From an uncultured Clostridia bacterium (GTDB taxonomy: Bacteria; Bacillota; Clostridia; Christensenellales; DTU072): a stretch of 5,541 nucleotides of DNA. A program made the position numbers and the translations under genes. The stretch lies in assembly GCA_934274515.1 (NCBI GenBank), contig CAKQTC010000036.1:1-5541 (forward strand). Reading direction: 5' to 3'. The notes under the pieces were generated by a model. That model worked only from the letters and a program-made list of their open reading frames with translations. It was not told the DNA's origin and did not search any database. Of this stretch, positions 1 to 5,541 are shown one piece after another (the first letter of the stretch is position 1; each line of letters starts with the position of its first letter).

Positions 1-333
1 TAAAGGAGGAATCTTCATGCAAACACCTGGCAGACGATGGCGAAGCTCCATGAACCCTTCCCCATCCACAACAAACAGATTGTTTACATAGTCAACATTC
101 ATCTCAACCGAAAGAATCGAAATTACGCAATAAGCAACAACAAAGATGTTTATCCAACGATATTCAGATGAGAACAAATACTTGATGTCTTTAATAAGCA
201 ATGCCGCCAACAGCAAGAAACAGCCGTTGATAAACCAACCACTTATTGTCGGGGAAAAACCAAGATAAGTAAGCTTAAAAAAGAATATAGAGAAAAGAAG
301 TATAGAACAAATACGTATCTTTTGTTTACTCAT
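1..333 (-). CDS. Membrane protein N-terminus, possible O-antigen/capsule polymerase (Wzy-like), partial
   Basis: This frame is open from an ATG at 333 to the left edge, giving 111 residues with no stop, so the gene continues outside the window. The start overlaps the end of the pyruvyl transferase gene by 8 bases (ATGAGTAA), which supports both this start and translational coupling. The protein begins with a short basic stretch (MSKQKIR). Three hydrophobic, probably membrane-spanning segments follow at about residues 8-24, 28-43 and 51-66, and then a more polar region at about 67-111 that could be a first loop. A multi-helix membrane protein following wzx and pyruvyl transferase genes in a polysaccharide operon is often the repeat-unit polymerase Wzy, but that family has little sequence conservation and no diagnostic motif is visible here. 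An acyltransferase or other membrane protein is also possible. That it is a coding membrane protein is fairly certain; the Wzy assignment is inference from context. Confidence 0.75.
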   Translation of the reverse strand, partial: MSKQKIRICSILLFSIFFFKLTYLGFSPTISGWFINGCFLLLAALLIKDIKYLFSSEYRWINIFVVAYCVISILSVEMNVDYVNNLFVVDGEGFMELRHRLPGVCMKIPPL

Positions 334-1456
334 GAGCTAACGCTTGCTTAAAATATTCAATAGAATAGGCGCGCTTGATTTCCAACTCTTCGTGCCACTC
401 TATATTTTCGTCTAATTTGATTACATCCACATTTTTCCCCTTCCAAGCCACACGCTCCAGAGAAACCCCAAGCTCACGTATAAGTGAGATTTGCCTGTTA
501 TCCTTATTACTTTTATCGTCATCAACAACCGTGACGAAAGGCCTCTCAAAATTTATAGAAAAAGCCGTACCATGAAAAGAGGACGTAATAACATAAGAAG
601 CATTCTGGAAGAGACTGATAAACTCCTCTGGTCCGATTTCATTAAACAGTTTATAGCCCTTCAATATATTAATAGGGTCTGCGTCTATCATTACGACTTT
701 GTATCCTGTTTTTCTTTGCACATATCTGATTAAGTCATAAGCATAGGGATATGGAGAAAAATTATATGAGAGGAAATAGCACAATATGTATTTCCCATTT
801 ACAAGCGATGGCATTTTTACCATTCTACCCCACTCGTCCTTATCAAAAAGAAAAGTTGGGTCCAAGACCACATTGCTTTCCTGACCTGTCAAACAAGGAA
901 GAATATCCGATTGCTCGCGTATTCCAATCTTATCATACCGCTTAAGGTTCTTGGCAAATGACTCCTTGTATTCTTGCGGAATTTCCTTAATGGCAAAACT
1001 TGATGCATAAGCGATACGTTTTTTTTCTTCTTTTGTCCAAGAAAGCAGGAAAGACGTGTCATTGCCTATAAATTTGGGATTCCATATTTGGTCACTGCCG
1101 CTTACATAGACATCAAACTCCGGGGGATTTGACACGAGTTCTTCTGCAGACTTGTAAGGCCTTGTCATCGTAATATGTTTTTCATAGAAACGTTTCATTC
1201 TCTGTAAATGAACATTCCTGTTCGAATGTATTAGACGACGACACAAACCAGATATTTTTTTACGGAAGAATGATTCTGGTACCGTCTTTGATTCAACAGC
1301 TTTCCTGACACTAAGATGATAATCTGTAGGGTACATATAATCTATGATTGTCGGGAGCAGCCCCTGCTTTTTGACAAACTCATATGTTGCAACAGTCTGC
1401 AAATACGACCCATAATTATCTGGTCGATGCATCGTCAATATACCTGCCGTTCTCAT
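326..1456 (-). CDS. Polysaccharide pyruvyl transferase family protein
   Basis: This 376-residue protein matches the length and motif order of the polysaccharide pyruvyl transferase family (CsaB/WcaK-like), whose characterised members add a ketal-linked pyruvate from phosphoenolpyruvate to a sugar of a surface polysaccharide. Visible signatures are an N-terminal glycine-rich turn with N14-Y-G-S at residues 14-17, the family hallmark GSDQIWNP at 120-127, IAYASSFA at 148-155, VVLDPTFLF at 196-204, and the C-terminal SSFHG at 292-296 followed by a conserved A-x-x-x-x-x-R-P-F segment. The hydrophilic sequence without membrane helices fits a cytoplasmic enzyme working on the lipid-linked repeat unit. 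Its ATG overlaps the stop of the FrhB-like gene (ATGA), and its own end overlaps the next start by 8 bases, so it sits mid-operon. Members of this Bacteroidota subgroup that pair with FrhB-like proteins have, as far as I know, little biochemical characterisation. The family is secure, but the exact donor and acceptor are unknown. Confidence 0.93.
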   Translation of the reverse strand: MRTAGILTMHRPDNYGSYLQTVATYEFVKKQGLLPTIIDYMYPTDYHLSVRKAVESKTVPESFFRKKISGLCRRLIHSNRNVHLQRMKRFYEKHITMTRPYKSAEELVSNPPEFDVYVSGSDQIWNPKFIGNDTSFLLSWTKEEKKRIAYASSFAIKEIPQEYKESFAKNLKRYDKIGIREQSDILPCLTGQESNVVLDPTFLFDKDEWGRMVKMPSLVNGKYILCYFLSYNFSPYPYAYDLIRYVQRKTGYKVVMIDADPINILKGYKLFNEIGPEEFISLFQNASYVITSSFHGTAFSINFERPFVTVVDDDKSNKDNRQISLIRELGVSLERVAWKGKNVDVIKLDENIEWHEELEIKRAYSIEYFKQALAHE

Positions 1457-2670
1457 TTTCTCAATCTTTTCAGAATATTATTCATTGTTTGCAAAGGGTT
1501 CTTTAGACGCGACAACAAACGCTGGCGTTTTCTATAATTCAACAAGATTGCATAGGCATCCTTAATTGTCGAATCGCTCTTTTGAAGACACTTTTCCACA
1601 CGTTTTGAAATACTAAGAGGGGCTGGACTCTTGCGAAGCTGTCCTTCTGCCACCACTTCAAGTGAATATTCTGTCAGCGTACAATCTACATGCCTTAACA
1701 GTTCATCTCCCTTCTCTGTAAAGGCTATAGCACAACTTACCCCATCGCTGTCATCTTGATATGTTTCACCCCACATATCTCCGATTCGAATATCAGCAGA
1801 AGAATGATTGTACTTGAATTTACAATGCTCATAACATTGCTTGCCCATGCAACAATGCCCTAAGAATAGGGCATAAAACATATCTCCCTTAGACCACCGG
1901 CTTTGTAGGAAGCTTTTTTTTCCCCTTATTAACAAATTATAACTATCGTGCCAGTCTATCTTCTCTCCATGCTCCTTTCCATCTATTCCCATGGCCCAAG
2001 AATCATGCCACCCATTCCATTTATTACGCCAGGAAGCATAAGTAATCGTCCCAACCTGTTGCTCCGCCCATTCAGAATACTTTTGCCACATCAACAAAGA
2101 AGGTACCCCATGACAGAAGAAATCAAGCAAGATGAAATTTTCCTCACAACGGAACTTTCTAACATATCTACGAAAAGAATCTATCTGACACGGAGTTCCT
2201 GTCACCAGATACTTTTCCTTACGATTGAGCGACTTGAAAGCGCCCAAAGTATAACTTTGAATATACTTGCTTCCCATGCTCTGAACAAGTTCCTCCTTTG
2301 TTGTGGCCACAAAATGTTCCGCACGAGTTCTCTCTGGTATATAGCGTACACCACAGACTTTATAACCTTCATTCAAAAGATACTTCCCGATTTCGAACCC
2401 AGCACCACCAGAAGAAGACTTCCGACGTACGTAACGATCATTACTCCATGCTGCATATGATTTCAAACAGGTGGATTTCAAGGCTATGTCATCATGCAAG
2501 AAGCTGCATACTTCCCTGCAGATTCCACATTCGGTACACCTTTCCACATCAGTTACTACTGGTTCATAAAAGCCCTTCGCATTTAGTTGTATATCTATAA
2601 TATTTCGACCGCACGCTGTTGCGCATACTCCACAGCCATAGCAATCACGAATACCCGATATGTTGTTCAT
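1453..2670 (-). CDS. FrhB-like protein: 2x[4Fe-4S] ferredoxin domain fused to coenzyme F420 hydrogenase/dehydrogenase beta-type domain
   Basis: This 405-residue protein has two cysteine clusters of the C-x2-C-x2-C-x3-C type, C10/C13/C16/C20 and C45/C48/C51/C55, as expected for two [4Fe-4S] centres. The FrhB/FdhB-type N and C regions follow, with SSSGG at 85-89, GTPCQID at 158-164, CHGVPS at 186-191 and IRIGDMWG at 294-301. A further cysteine-rich patch (C273, C274, C279, C283) precedes the last of these and could bind metal. In characterised FrhB the fold binds FAD and passes electrons to F420; Bacteroidota are not known to make F420, so the database-style name should not be read as substrate. 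Homologues occur beside pyruvyl transferase genes in polysaccharide clusters, and a redox or accessory role in sugar modification is inference. The fourth cysteines are followed by Gly and Ser rather than the Pro common in bacterial ferredoxins. The ATG directly abuts the wzx stop (TAAATG), and its TGA overlaps the next ATG. Confidence 0.92.
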   Translation of the reverse strand: MNNISGIRDCYGCGVCATACGRNIIDIQLNAKGFYEPVVTDVERCTECGICREVCSFLHDDIALKSTCLKSYAAWSNDRYVRRKSSSGGAGFEIGKYLLNEGYKVCGVRYIPERTRAEHFVATTKEELVQSMGSKYIQSYTLGAFKSLNRKEKYLVTGTPCQIDSFRRYVRKFRCEENFILLDFFCHGVPSLLMWQKYSEWAEQQVGTITYASWRNKWNGWHDSWAMGIDGKEHGEKIDWHDSYNLLIRGKKSFLQSRWSKGDMFYALFLGHCCMGKQCYEHCKFKYNHSSADIRIGDMWGETYQDDSDGVSCAIAFTEKGDELLRHVDCTLTEYSLEVVAEGQLRKSPAPLSISKRVEKCLQKSDSTIKDAYAILLNYRKRQRLLSRLKNPLQTMNNILKRLRK

Positions 2671-4206
2671 TTATTGAATCTTTTTAATTACACTCTTTAT
2701 TTTCGCACTTACAATTTCTCGTTCATGCGAGTCGAGTCCCAAATAATAGGAGCATAAAGCAAACGAGAAAACCGACACAATGGTTACCACTATAAAACGC
2801 AGCAAAGGAATATCAATAAAGTTGTACATAAGGCAAGGAGCAATAAAAGCGACAACGGTGATAAACAGCATGTGTCCAGTAACTTCCTTAAAGAAAGCAG
2901 ATACGGGAAACTGTATTGTCCTGCCTAAGAGTATAACCCTTGCTACATGACATATAATTTCAAAAAGCAAGACTATCAGCATTGCCACGTATGCCGGTGA
3001 GCCCAATTTTAAGAAGGCATAAACAAAAGGGAGCGTCAGAAGAGAAATACCACCCACAACAATCTGATATTCCTTTACTTTACCTGATGCATGCATAGTT
3101 GCAATCAAGGGATTGGACAATGCGCCAAACATAGATGTAAACAGCACAATACGTGTAAACAAAGCTGTATTATCTGGTACTTCCTTCAGCCATACCCCCA
3201 GAATAGCTGGCGTTTCTATAATAAGAGGAATCGATAATCCAAGCATCAGAAGATAGGAGAATTTGCTTGCACGGAAAACTAACTTGTTCATATTGTCACG
3301 TTCATTCTGTGCATACGACTTTACTATCTGAGGAGTAAATGCCAATTGGAAATTACCCACGAATCCCTGAACTTTACTTAGAATCTGGTATGCAATTCCT
3401 CTAGCAGCATTTACAACAGGACCAAAAAACATATTCAGTATAACATTCACTCCTTGTTCTCTTGCAATAACTGCCAACGCCCCAATCATATTCCATCCAA
3501 CAAAAGAGAACATGCTCTTACATATTGGTTTGTCAACCCTCCATGATGTTTTGCACGCAGGCAATTTCTTTGCCACATACAACCCATATATCAAACGCAA
3601 TAACACTTGAGTCATTCCCATCAAGAAGGCGTAAAAAATCAATTTATCAAGAGGCGAAATGTATAACAGGTAACATATCCCTAATTTCAAAACAACATCC
3701 AAAATTCCTAAGTATGCAAAAGCAGACATCTTTTCATATGCTATTAAAGCCGCATTATAAGGTTGGCTGACTATTGTAATAAGAAAGGTCGCCAAAGATA
3801 TCTGAAAAACCCAATTCGCTGCGTAGTACCTGTCTGCGGGGAAATTCATATGTGTATTCAAAAACCAGACACCAACGACTTCTGCAATAATCAAAGTGAT
3901 AAATGCCAGCAAATAATGTATGAGAACCGCCGAGGAGAAAACCTTCCTAATAGCTTCTGGATTGTTCTTTCCAATTTCAAATGAAAGAAATCGCTGAGTA
4001 GCAGTTGTCATAGTTCCACTCACAAGAGAGAAAACCGTTACAAAGCCTCCTACCACATTGTATATACCATAATCGACCTCTCCCAAAGCATCTAAGATTA
4101 CTCTGGAGGTGTAAATGCCGACAATCATTGTTATCAGCATCCTAAAGTACAAGGCTATAGTATTCTTCGCTATTCGTTTGTTATTACTTTCTGATGTTTG
4201 AGACAT
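2671..4206 (-). CDS. wzx: Wzx-type lipid-linked oligosaccharide flippase
   Basis: This 511-residue polytopic inner-membrane protein belongs to the polysaccharide-export flippases of the MOP superfamily, which move undecaprenyl-pyrophosphate-linked repeat units to the periplasmic face. The start follows the common Bacteroidota pattern: a short polar head, NNKRIAKNT at residues 8-16, a first helix, then TSRVIL at 33-38 and YGIYNVVGG at 46-54. About a dozen hydrophobic segments follow, for example near 94-118, 132-149, 164-183, 188-208, 318-332, 353-370, 381-400, 403-426, 444-460 and 467-490. The reading frame is open further upstream to an ATG at 4296, which would add 30 polar residues. I prefer the ATG at 4206 because family similarity begins there and because the decayed flippase fragment upstream also begins at the matching position. 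The leader is A-rich without a clear Shine-Dalgarno sequence. It is the first gene of the coupled cassette; substrate specificity cannot be read from sequence. Confidence 0.93.
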   Translation of the reverse strand: MSQTSESNNKRIAKNTIALYFRMLITMIVGIYTSRVILDALGEVDYGIYNVVGGFVTVFSLVSGTMTTATQRFLSFEIGKNNPEAIRKVFSSAVLIHYLLAFITLIIAEVVGVWFLNTHMNFPADRYYAANWVFQISLATFLITIVSQPYNAALIAYEKMSAFAYLGILDVVLKLGICYLLYISPLDKLIFYAFLMGMTQVLLRLIYGLYVAKKLPACKTSWRVDKPICKSMFSFVGWNMIGALAVIAREQGVNVILNMFFGPVVNAARGIAYQILSKVQGFVGNFQLAFTPQIVKSYAQNERDNMNKLVFRASKFSYLLMLGLSIPLIIETPAILGVWLKEVPDNTALFTRIVLFTSMFGALSNPLIATMHASGKVKEYQIVVGGISLLTLPFVYAFLKLGSPAYVAMLIVLLFEIICHVARVILLGRTIQFPVSAFFKEVTGHMLFITVVAFIAPCLMYNFIDIPLLRFIVVTIVSVFSFALCSYYLGLDSHEREIVSAKIKSVIKKIQ

Positions 4207-4356
4207 TTTTTCTATTTCGTTTATTATATTTTGATTTCCTTGAAAGTTCTTCGATTCCCCCTCCCAAAAACTAATGCTCTTGTATGAATCGGGCATTCTT
4301 ATCAGACTTTACCACATTCCCGCAGTCGCGACTTCAGTCCTTTCTAAACCTTATTA
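4207..4356. other. Spacer between flippase remnant and intact wzx
   Basis: These 150 bases separate the decayed flippase fragment from the intact flippase start. On the minus strand the last 90 bases are in frame with wzx (from ATG 4296, preceded by an in-frame TAA), but the predicted peptide is polar and resembles no flippase N-terminus, so I treat it as leader. It holds a perfect 10-base palindrome AGTCGCGACT at 4324-4333, of unknown meaning. I see no good match to the Bacteroides -7 element TAnnTTTG with a suitably spaced TTTG at -33, so a dedicated wzx promoter is not supported. Confidence 0.6.
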
Positions 4357-4516
4357 GCCCACAGCATTACAAATACCACAACCCATTACCCCTATATTTA
4401 TATAGAACGACTCTGCTTGTAAACAAAGTCACAACCATTATTAGAAGCATTCGGAAGTAAAGAAGCAATGTGTTCTTCGCTATTCGCTTGTTGTTATCCG
4501 ATGTTTGAGTTGTCAA
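4357..4516 (-). pseudogene. Decayed 5' fragment of a second Wzx-type flippase gene
   Basis: Reading the minus strand from a TTG at 4516 gives TTQTS, NNKRIAKNT, LLLYFRML and TSRVVL in order, the same series as the N-terminus of the intact flippase. From NNKRIAK to the residue after TSRVV, 22 of 31 residues are identical. The frame then runs into a stop (TAA), but shifting by one base recovers an IGVMGCGICNAVG segment that lines up with the flippase's LGEVDYGIYNVVG; this fits a single-base insertion. Two stops follow at 4351-4356 and no further similarity is apparent. About 50 codons of an original gene of roughly 500 remain. At DNA level 4473-4492 and 4163-4182 match at 19 of 20 positions. The initiating codon aligned to the family start is TTG rather than ATG. 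The fragment begins 9 bases after the stop of the upstream 147-residue gene, as a functional operon partner would. It is best read as a leftover from locus replacement. Confidence 0.87.
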
Positions 4517-4525
4517 TATTTCACG

Positions 4526-4969
4526 TTAAACAAAAAGCATATTTGAAAGTTTCTTAATATCAGAATTCAAGAGGTCATTGCTGTTTTGTTGTAATTTTAT
4601 TATAGCCTCTCGGTATAGGTCAGCCAAAGGATTAGCCATAGGCGCTTTCTGTATTTTCAACTGACAGGACAATAGTAAGTCGATGATGCTGGTGCAGGAC
4701 TTATTCAAGATAGAAAGTGTTTCTTTGTTACTTGTTTCAAGTACTATTTGATTTATTAAGTGAAAAGCATTATAAAGCATCCCATGAAATTCTATCATAG
4801 CCTCTTTGCGCATGTCAGAGTTGTCCGCTATTAATTTGAAAGGAAAATTCATCAGATTACCAATCTCGCTATGAGAATCTCCCATCTCAATATTTTTAAT
4901 TTGCAACTCTATTTTATTTATTAAATCACTCAACTTTATTAAGTCAAGCATTACTTTTGATGTATTCAT
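4526..4969 (-). CDS. Hypothetical helical protein, 147 residues
   Basis: I do not recognise this protein. It is 147 residues, has no signal peptide or clear membrane segment, and reads as mostly amphipathic helices with heptad-like Leu/Ile spacing (for example residues 7-28, 57-80 and 84-105), so a soluble helical bundle or oligomeric coiled protein is likely. No catalytic motif is visible. It is AT-rich compared with the flippase cassette: 60-base stretches at 4561, 4861 and 4921 contain 21, 17 and 14 G+C. The ATG at 4969 is preceded by an A-rich leader (ACAAAAAGAAT) rather than a nearby Shine-Dalgarno sequence. It follows the GHKL gene by 155 bases on the same strand and ends 9 bases before the flippase remnant, so it may once have headed a polysaccharide operon. 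By size, helicity and position it recalls UpxZ-type regulators of Bacteroides capsule loci, but I see no sequence similarity strong enough to assign it. A partner of the kinase-like protein is equally possible. Confidence 0.72.
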   Translation of the reverse strand: MNTSKVMLDLIKLSDLINKIELQIKNIEMGDSHSEIGNLMNFPFKLIADNSDMRKEAMIEFHGMLYNAFHLINQIVLETSNKETLSILNKSCTSIIDLLLSCQLKIQKAPMANPLADLYREAIIKLQQNSNDLLNSDIKKLSNMLFV

Positions 4970-4990
4970 ATTCTTTTTGTTGGGTTTGAC

Positions 4991-4999
4991 ATCACCTCC
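4991..4999 (-). promoter_or_regulatory. Perfect anti-Shine-Dalgarno match, oddly placed
   Basis: The minus strand reads GGAGGTGAT, complementary over nine bases to the 16S rRNA 3' end (AUCACCUCC). It lies 21 bases before the ATG of the 147-residue gene, too far for standard initiation there, and overlaps the ATG at 4992 of an 8-codon frame. There is no alternative in-frame start for the 147-residue protein between the two. It could load or pause ribosomes, or it could be chance. Confidence 0.3.
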
Positions 5000-5058
5000 A
5001 AGAAGTCCTCATTCTTCCAGCTCTCATACGAAGCCACGATAATAATGTGTATTCAGAA

Positions 5059-5079
5059 GAAAAAAGCAAAGCCTTCTTC
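5059..5079 (-). terminator. Weak hairpin after GHKL gene, possible terminator or attenuator
   Basis: On the minus strand GAAGAAGGC and GCTTTTTTC can pair over nine positions, including two G-U pairs, around a TTT loop. It begins 46 bases after the GHKL stop. The run of T lies within the right arm, and only a short TTCT follows, so it is not a textbook intrinsic terminator. Support is structural only. Confidence 0.22.
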
Positions 5080-5124
5080 ACTTTCCACTTGTTTTATACT
5101 TATTGTATCGTAATCCTACTCCAA

Positions 5125-5541
5125 TCATTCAGATTCTTCATTAGGTACAATCATATGATCGAACTTTAATTCTACAATAAATGGAGAATATTTACATCCG
5201 CTTTCGTCATACTTGTTCTCAGCTCCAATTTGTATATGCATTTTCACACCTACTATTTGGCATATCGTTTTCAGTATATACAATCCAATACCTCGTCCAT
5301 CGTAGTTCTTTTTTGACTGAATTATCTTTTTACTTCGAAACCCTCTTTCGGTCAATCGGGGCTCTTCAGAACGCTCTGGGCAAACACCCCAATTGTAGAA
5401 CGTCACCCTCAATTTGTTACCTTCTTCTTTAAACTTTATTCGTATCTCAGTGTTTTCCAACGCATATTTCACAGCATTATCTATAATTAGTTGTCCCTTA
5501 AAAAGCCTTATTCGCCGAGACGTTCCCAATCCAAAGCGTCT
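5125..5541 (-). CDS. Histidine-kinase-like ATPase (GHKL/HATPase_c) C-terminal domain, partial
   Basis: The frame is open to the right edge, so the visible 138 residues are the C-terminus of a longer protein; a TTG at 5529 is only an internal codon. The Bergerat ATP-binding fold is shown by the N-box LIIDNAVKYA (visible residues 18-27, with Asn22 the expected Mg-binding residue), a G1-like FYNWG at 48-52, an F-box-like LTERGFRS at 63-70, and the G2 box DGRGIGLYILK at 81-91. It closes on a final strand (FIVELKF) as HATPase_c domains usually do. The G1 box has Asn in place of the usual Asp and lacks the second Gly, a variation found in some sensor kinases. The dimerisation/His-phosphorylation domain and any sensor are outside the window, so a two-component kinase is likely but not shown. 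No response regulator follows; the next gene is the orphan 147-residue protein. Its relation to the polysaccharide cassette is only positional. Confidence 0.85.
   Translation of the reverse strand, partial: RRFGLGTSRRIRLFKGQLIIDNAVKYALENTEIRIKFKEEGNKLRVTFYNWGVCPERSEEPRLTERGFRSKKIIQSKKNYDGRGIGLYILKTICQIVGVKMHIQIGAENKYDESGCKYSPFIVELKFDHMIVPNEESE

Larger units (their letters stand above)
4970..5124. other. Intergenic region between GHKL gene and 147-residue gene
   Basis: This stretch has no gene I can support. On the minus strand it contains a weak hairpin at 5059-5079, an exact anti-Shine-Dalgarno match at 4991-4999, and three tiny reading frames joined by stop/start overlaps: 16 codons from ATG 5128, 29 codons from GTG 5081 and 8 codons from ATG 4992. 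The last stop overlaps the ATG of the 147-residue gene. No Bacteroides-type promoter (TTTG at -33 with TAnnTTTG at -7) is evident on this strand. The small frames could be chance, a coupling leader or debris of a lost gene. Confidence 0.5.

Noticed and set aside
3..91. Plus-strand AAAGGAGG followed nine bases later by ATG, resembling a strong ribosome binding site and start.
   Set aside because: The frame stops after 24 codons, and the bases are explained by codons of the minus-strand membrane protein. Chance match.
375..945. Several plus-strand frames of 64-80 codons.
   Set aside because: All are antisense to the pyruvyl transferase gene, whose family motifs span the region; the peptides have no family features.
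1948..2460. A 170-codon plus-strand frame.
   Set aside because: It lies wholly antisense to the FrhB-like gene, whose motifs are unambiguous, and the predicted peptide has no recognisable family features.
4207..4300. Possible Bacteroides-type promoter ahead of wzx.
   Set aside because: Nearest candidates miss key bases of TAnnTTTG and have no TTTG at suitable spacing upstream.
4324..4333. Perfect palindrome AGTCGCGACT as a possible operator or inversion site.
   Set aside because: Ten bases, single copy, with no second copy in the window and no nearby promoter. It does not resemble the paired inverted repeats flanking invertible capsule promoters.
4357..4516. The flippase fragment as a sequencing or assembly duplication of the intact wzx start.
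   Set aside because: The two copies differ at many bases and residues (for example LLLYFRML versus IALYFRML), so they are diverged homologues rather than a copied read.
5125..5529. TTG at 5529 as the true start of a 134-residue protein.
   Set aside because: The frame is open to the window edge and the ATP-binding domain would lack its N-terminal part, so this is a partial gene.

Overview
The window looks like part of a surface polysaccharide (capsule or O-antigen type) locus from a member of the Bacteroidota, most likely Bacteroidales. The evidence is the gene set (Wzx-type flippase, FrhB-like iron-sulfur protein, polysaccharide pyruvyl transferase family protein, then a membrane protein), moderate-to-low G+C, tight packing, and A-rich leaders without a clear Shine-Dalgarno sequence. 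Genus and species cannot be read from the sequence. Every supported gene is on the minus strand, so transcription runs from high to low coordinates.

Layout in transcription order. (1) 5125-5541: the C-terminal ATP-binding domain of a histidine-kinase-like (GHKL) protein, cut by the window edge. (2) 4970-5124: a short intergenic stretch with no convincing gene, holding a weak hairpin, a perfect anti-Shine-Dalgarno match and a chain of tiny overlapping reading frames. (3) 4526-4969: an AT-rich, mostly helical 147-residue protein that I do not recognise. (4) 4357-4516: a decayed fragment of the 5' end of a second flippase gene. (5) 4207-4356: a spacer. (6) 2671-4206: an intact Wzx-type flippase. 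(7) 1453-2670: an FrhB-like ferredoxin/flavin protein. (8) 326-1456: a polysaccharide pyruvyl transferase family protein. (9) 1-333: the N-terminus of a membrane protein, possibly the repeat-unit polymerase, running off the left edge.

Genes 6-9 form a tight cassette: the stop of wzx abuts the next ATG, the next junction is an ATGA overlap, and the last is an 8-base overlap. This suggests one transcript with coupled translation. The inferred pathway is decoration of an undecaprenyl-linked repeat unit (pyruvyl transferase family protein, with the FrhB-like protein as a redox or accessory partner), export by Wzx and polymerisation by a Wzy-like protein. No glycosyltransferase is inside the window.

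The most informative observation is the flippase fragment. It starts 9 bases after the 147-residue gene, matches the N-terminus of the intact flippase (22 of 31 residues identical in the best block), continues after a one-base frameshift, and then ends. It looks like a scar of polysaccharide-locus replacement at the conserved start of wzx. I found no RNA genes, CRISPR arrays or insertion sequences. I see no clear new defence or signalling system; the nearest candidate is the GHKL protein and the orphan helical protein beside the locus, and their link is only positional.
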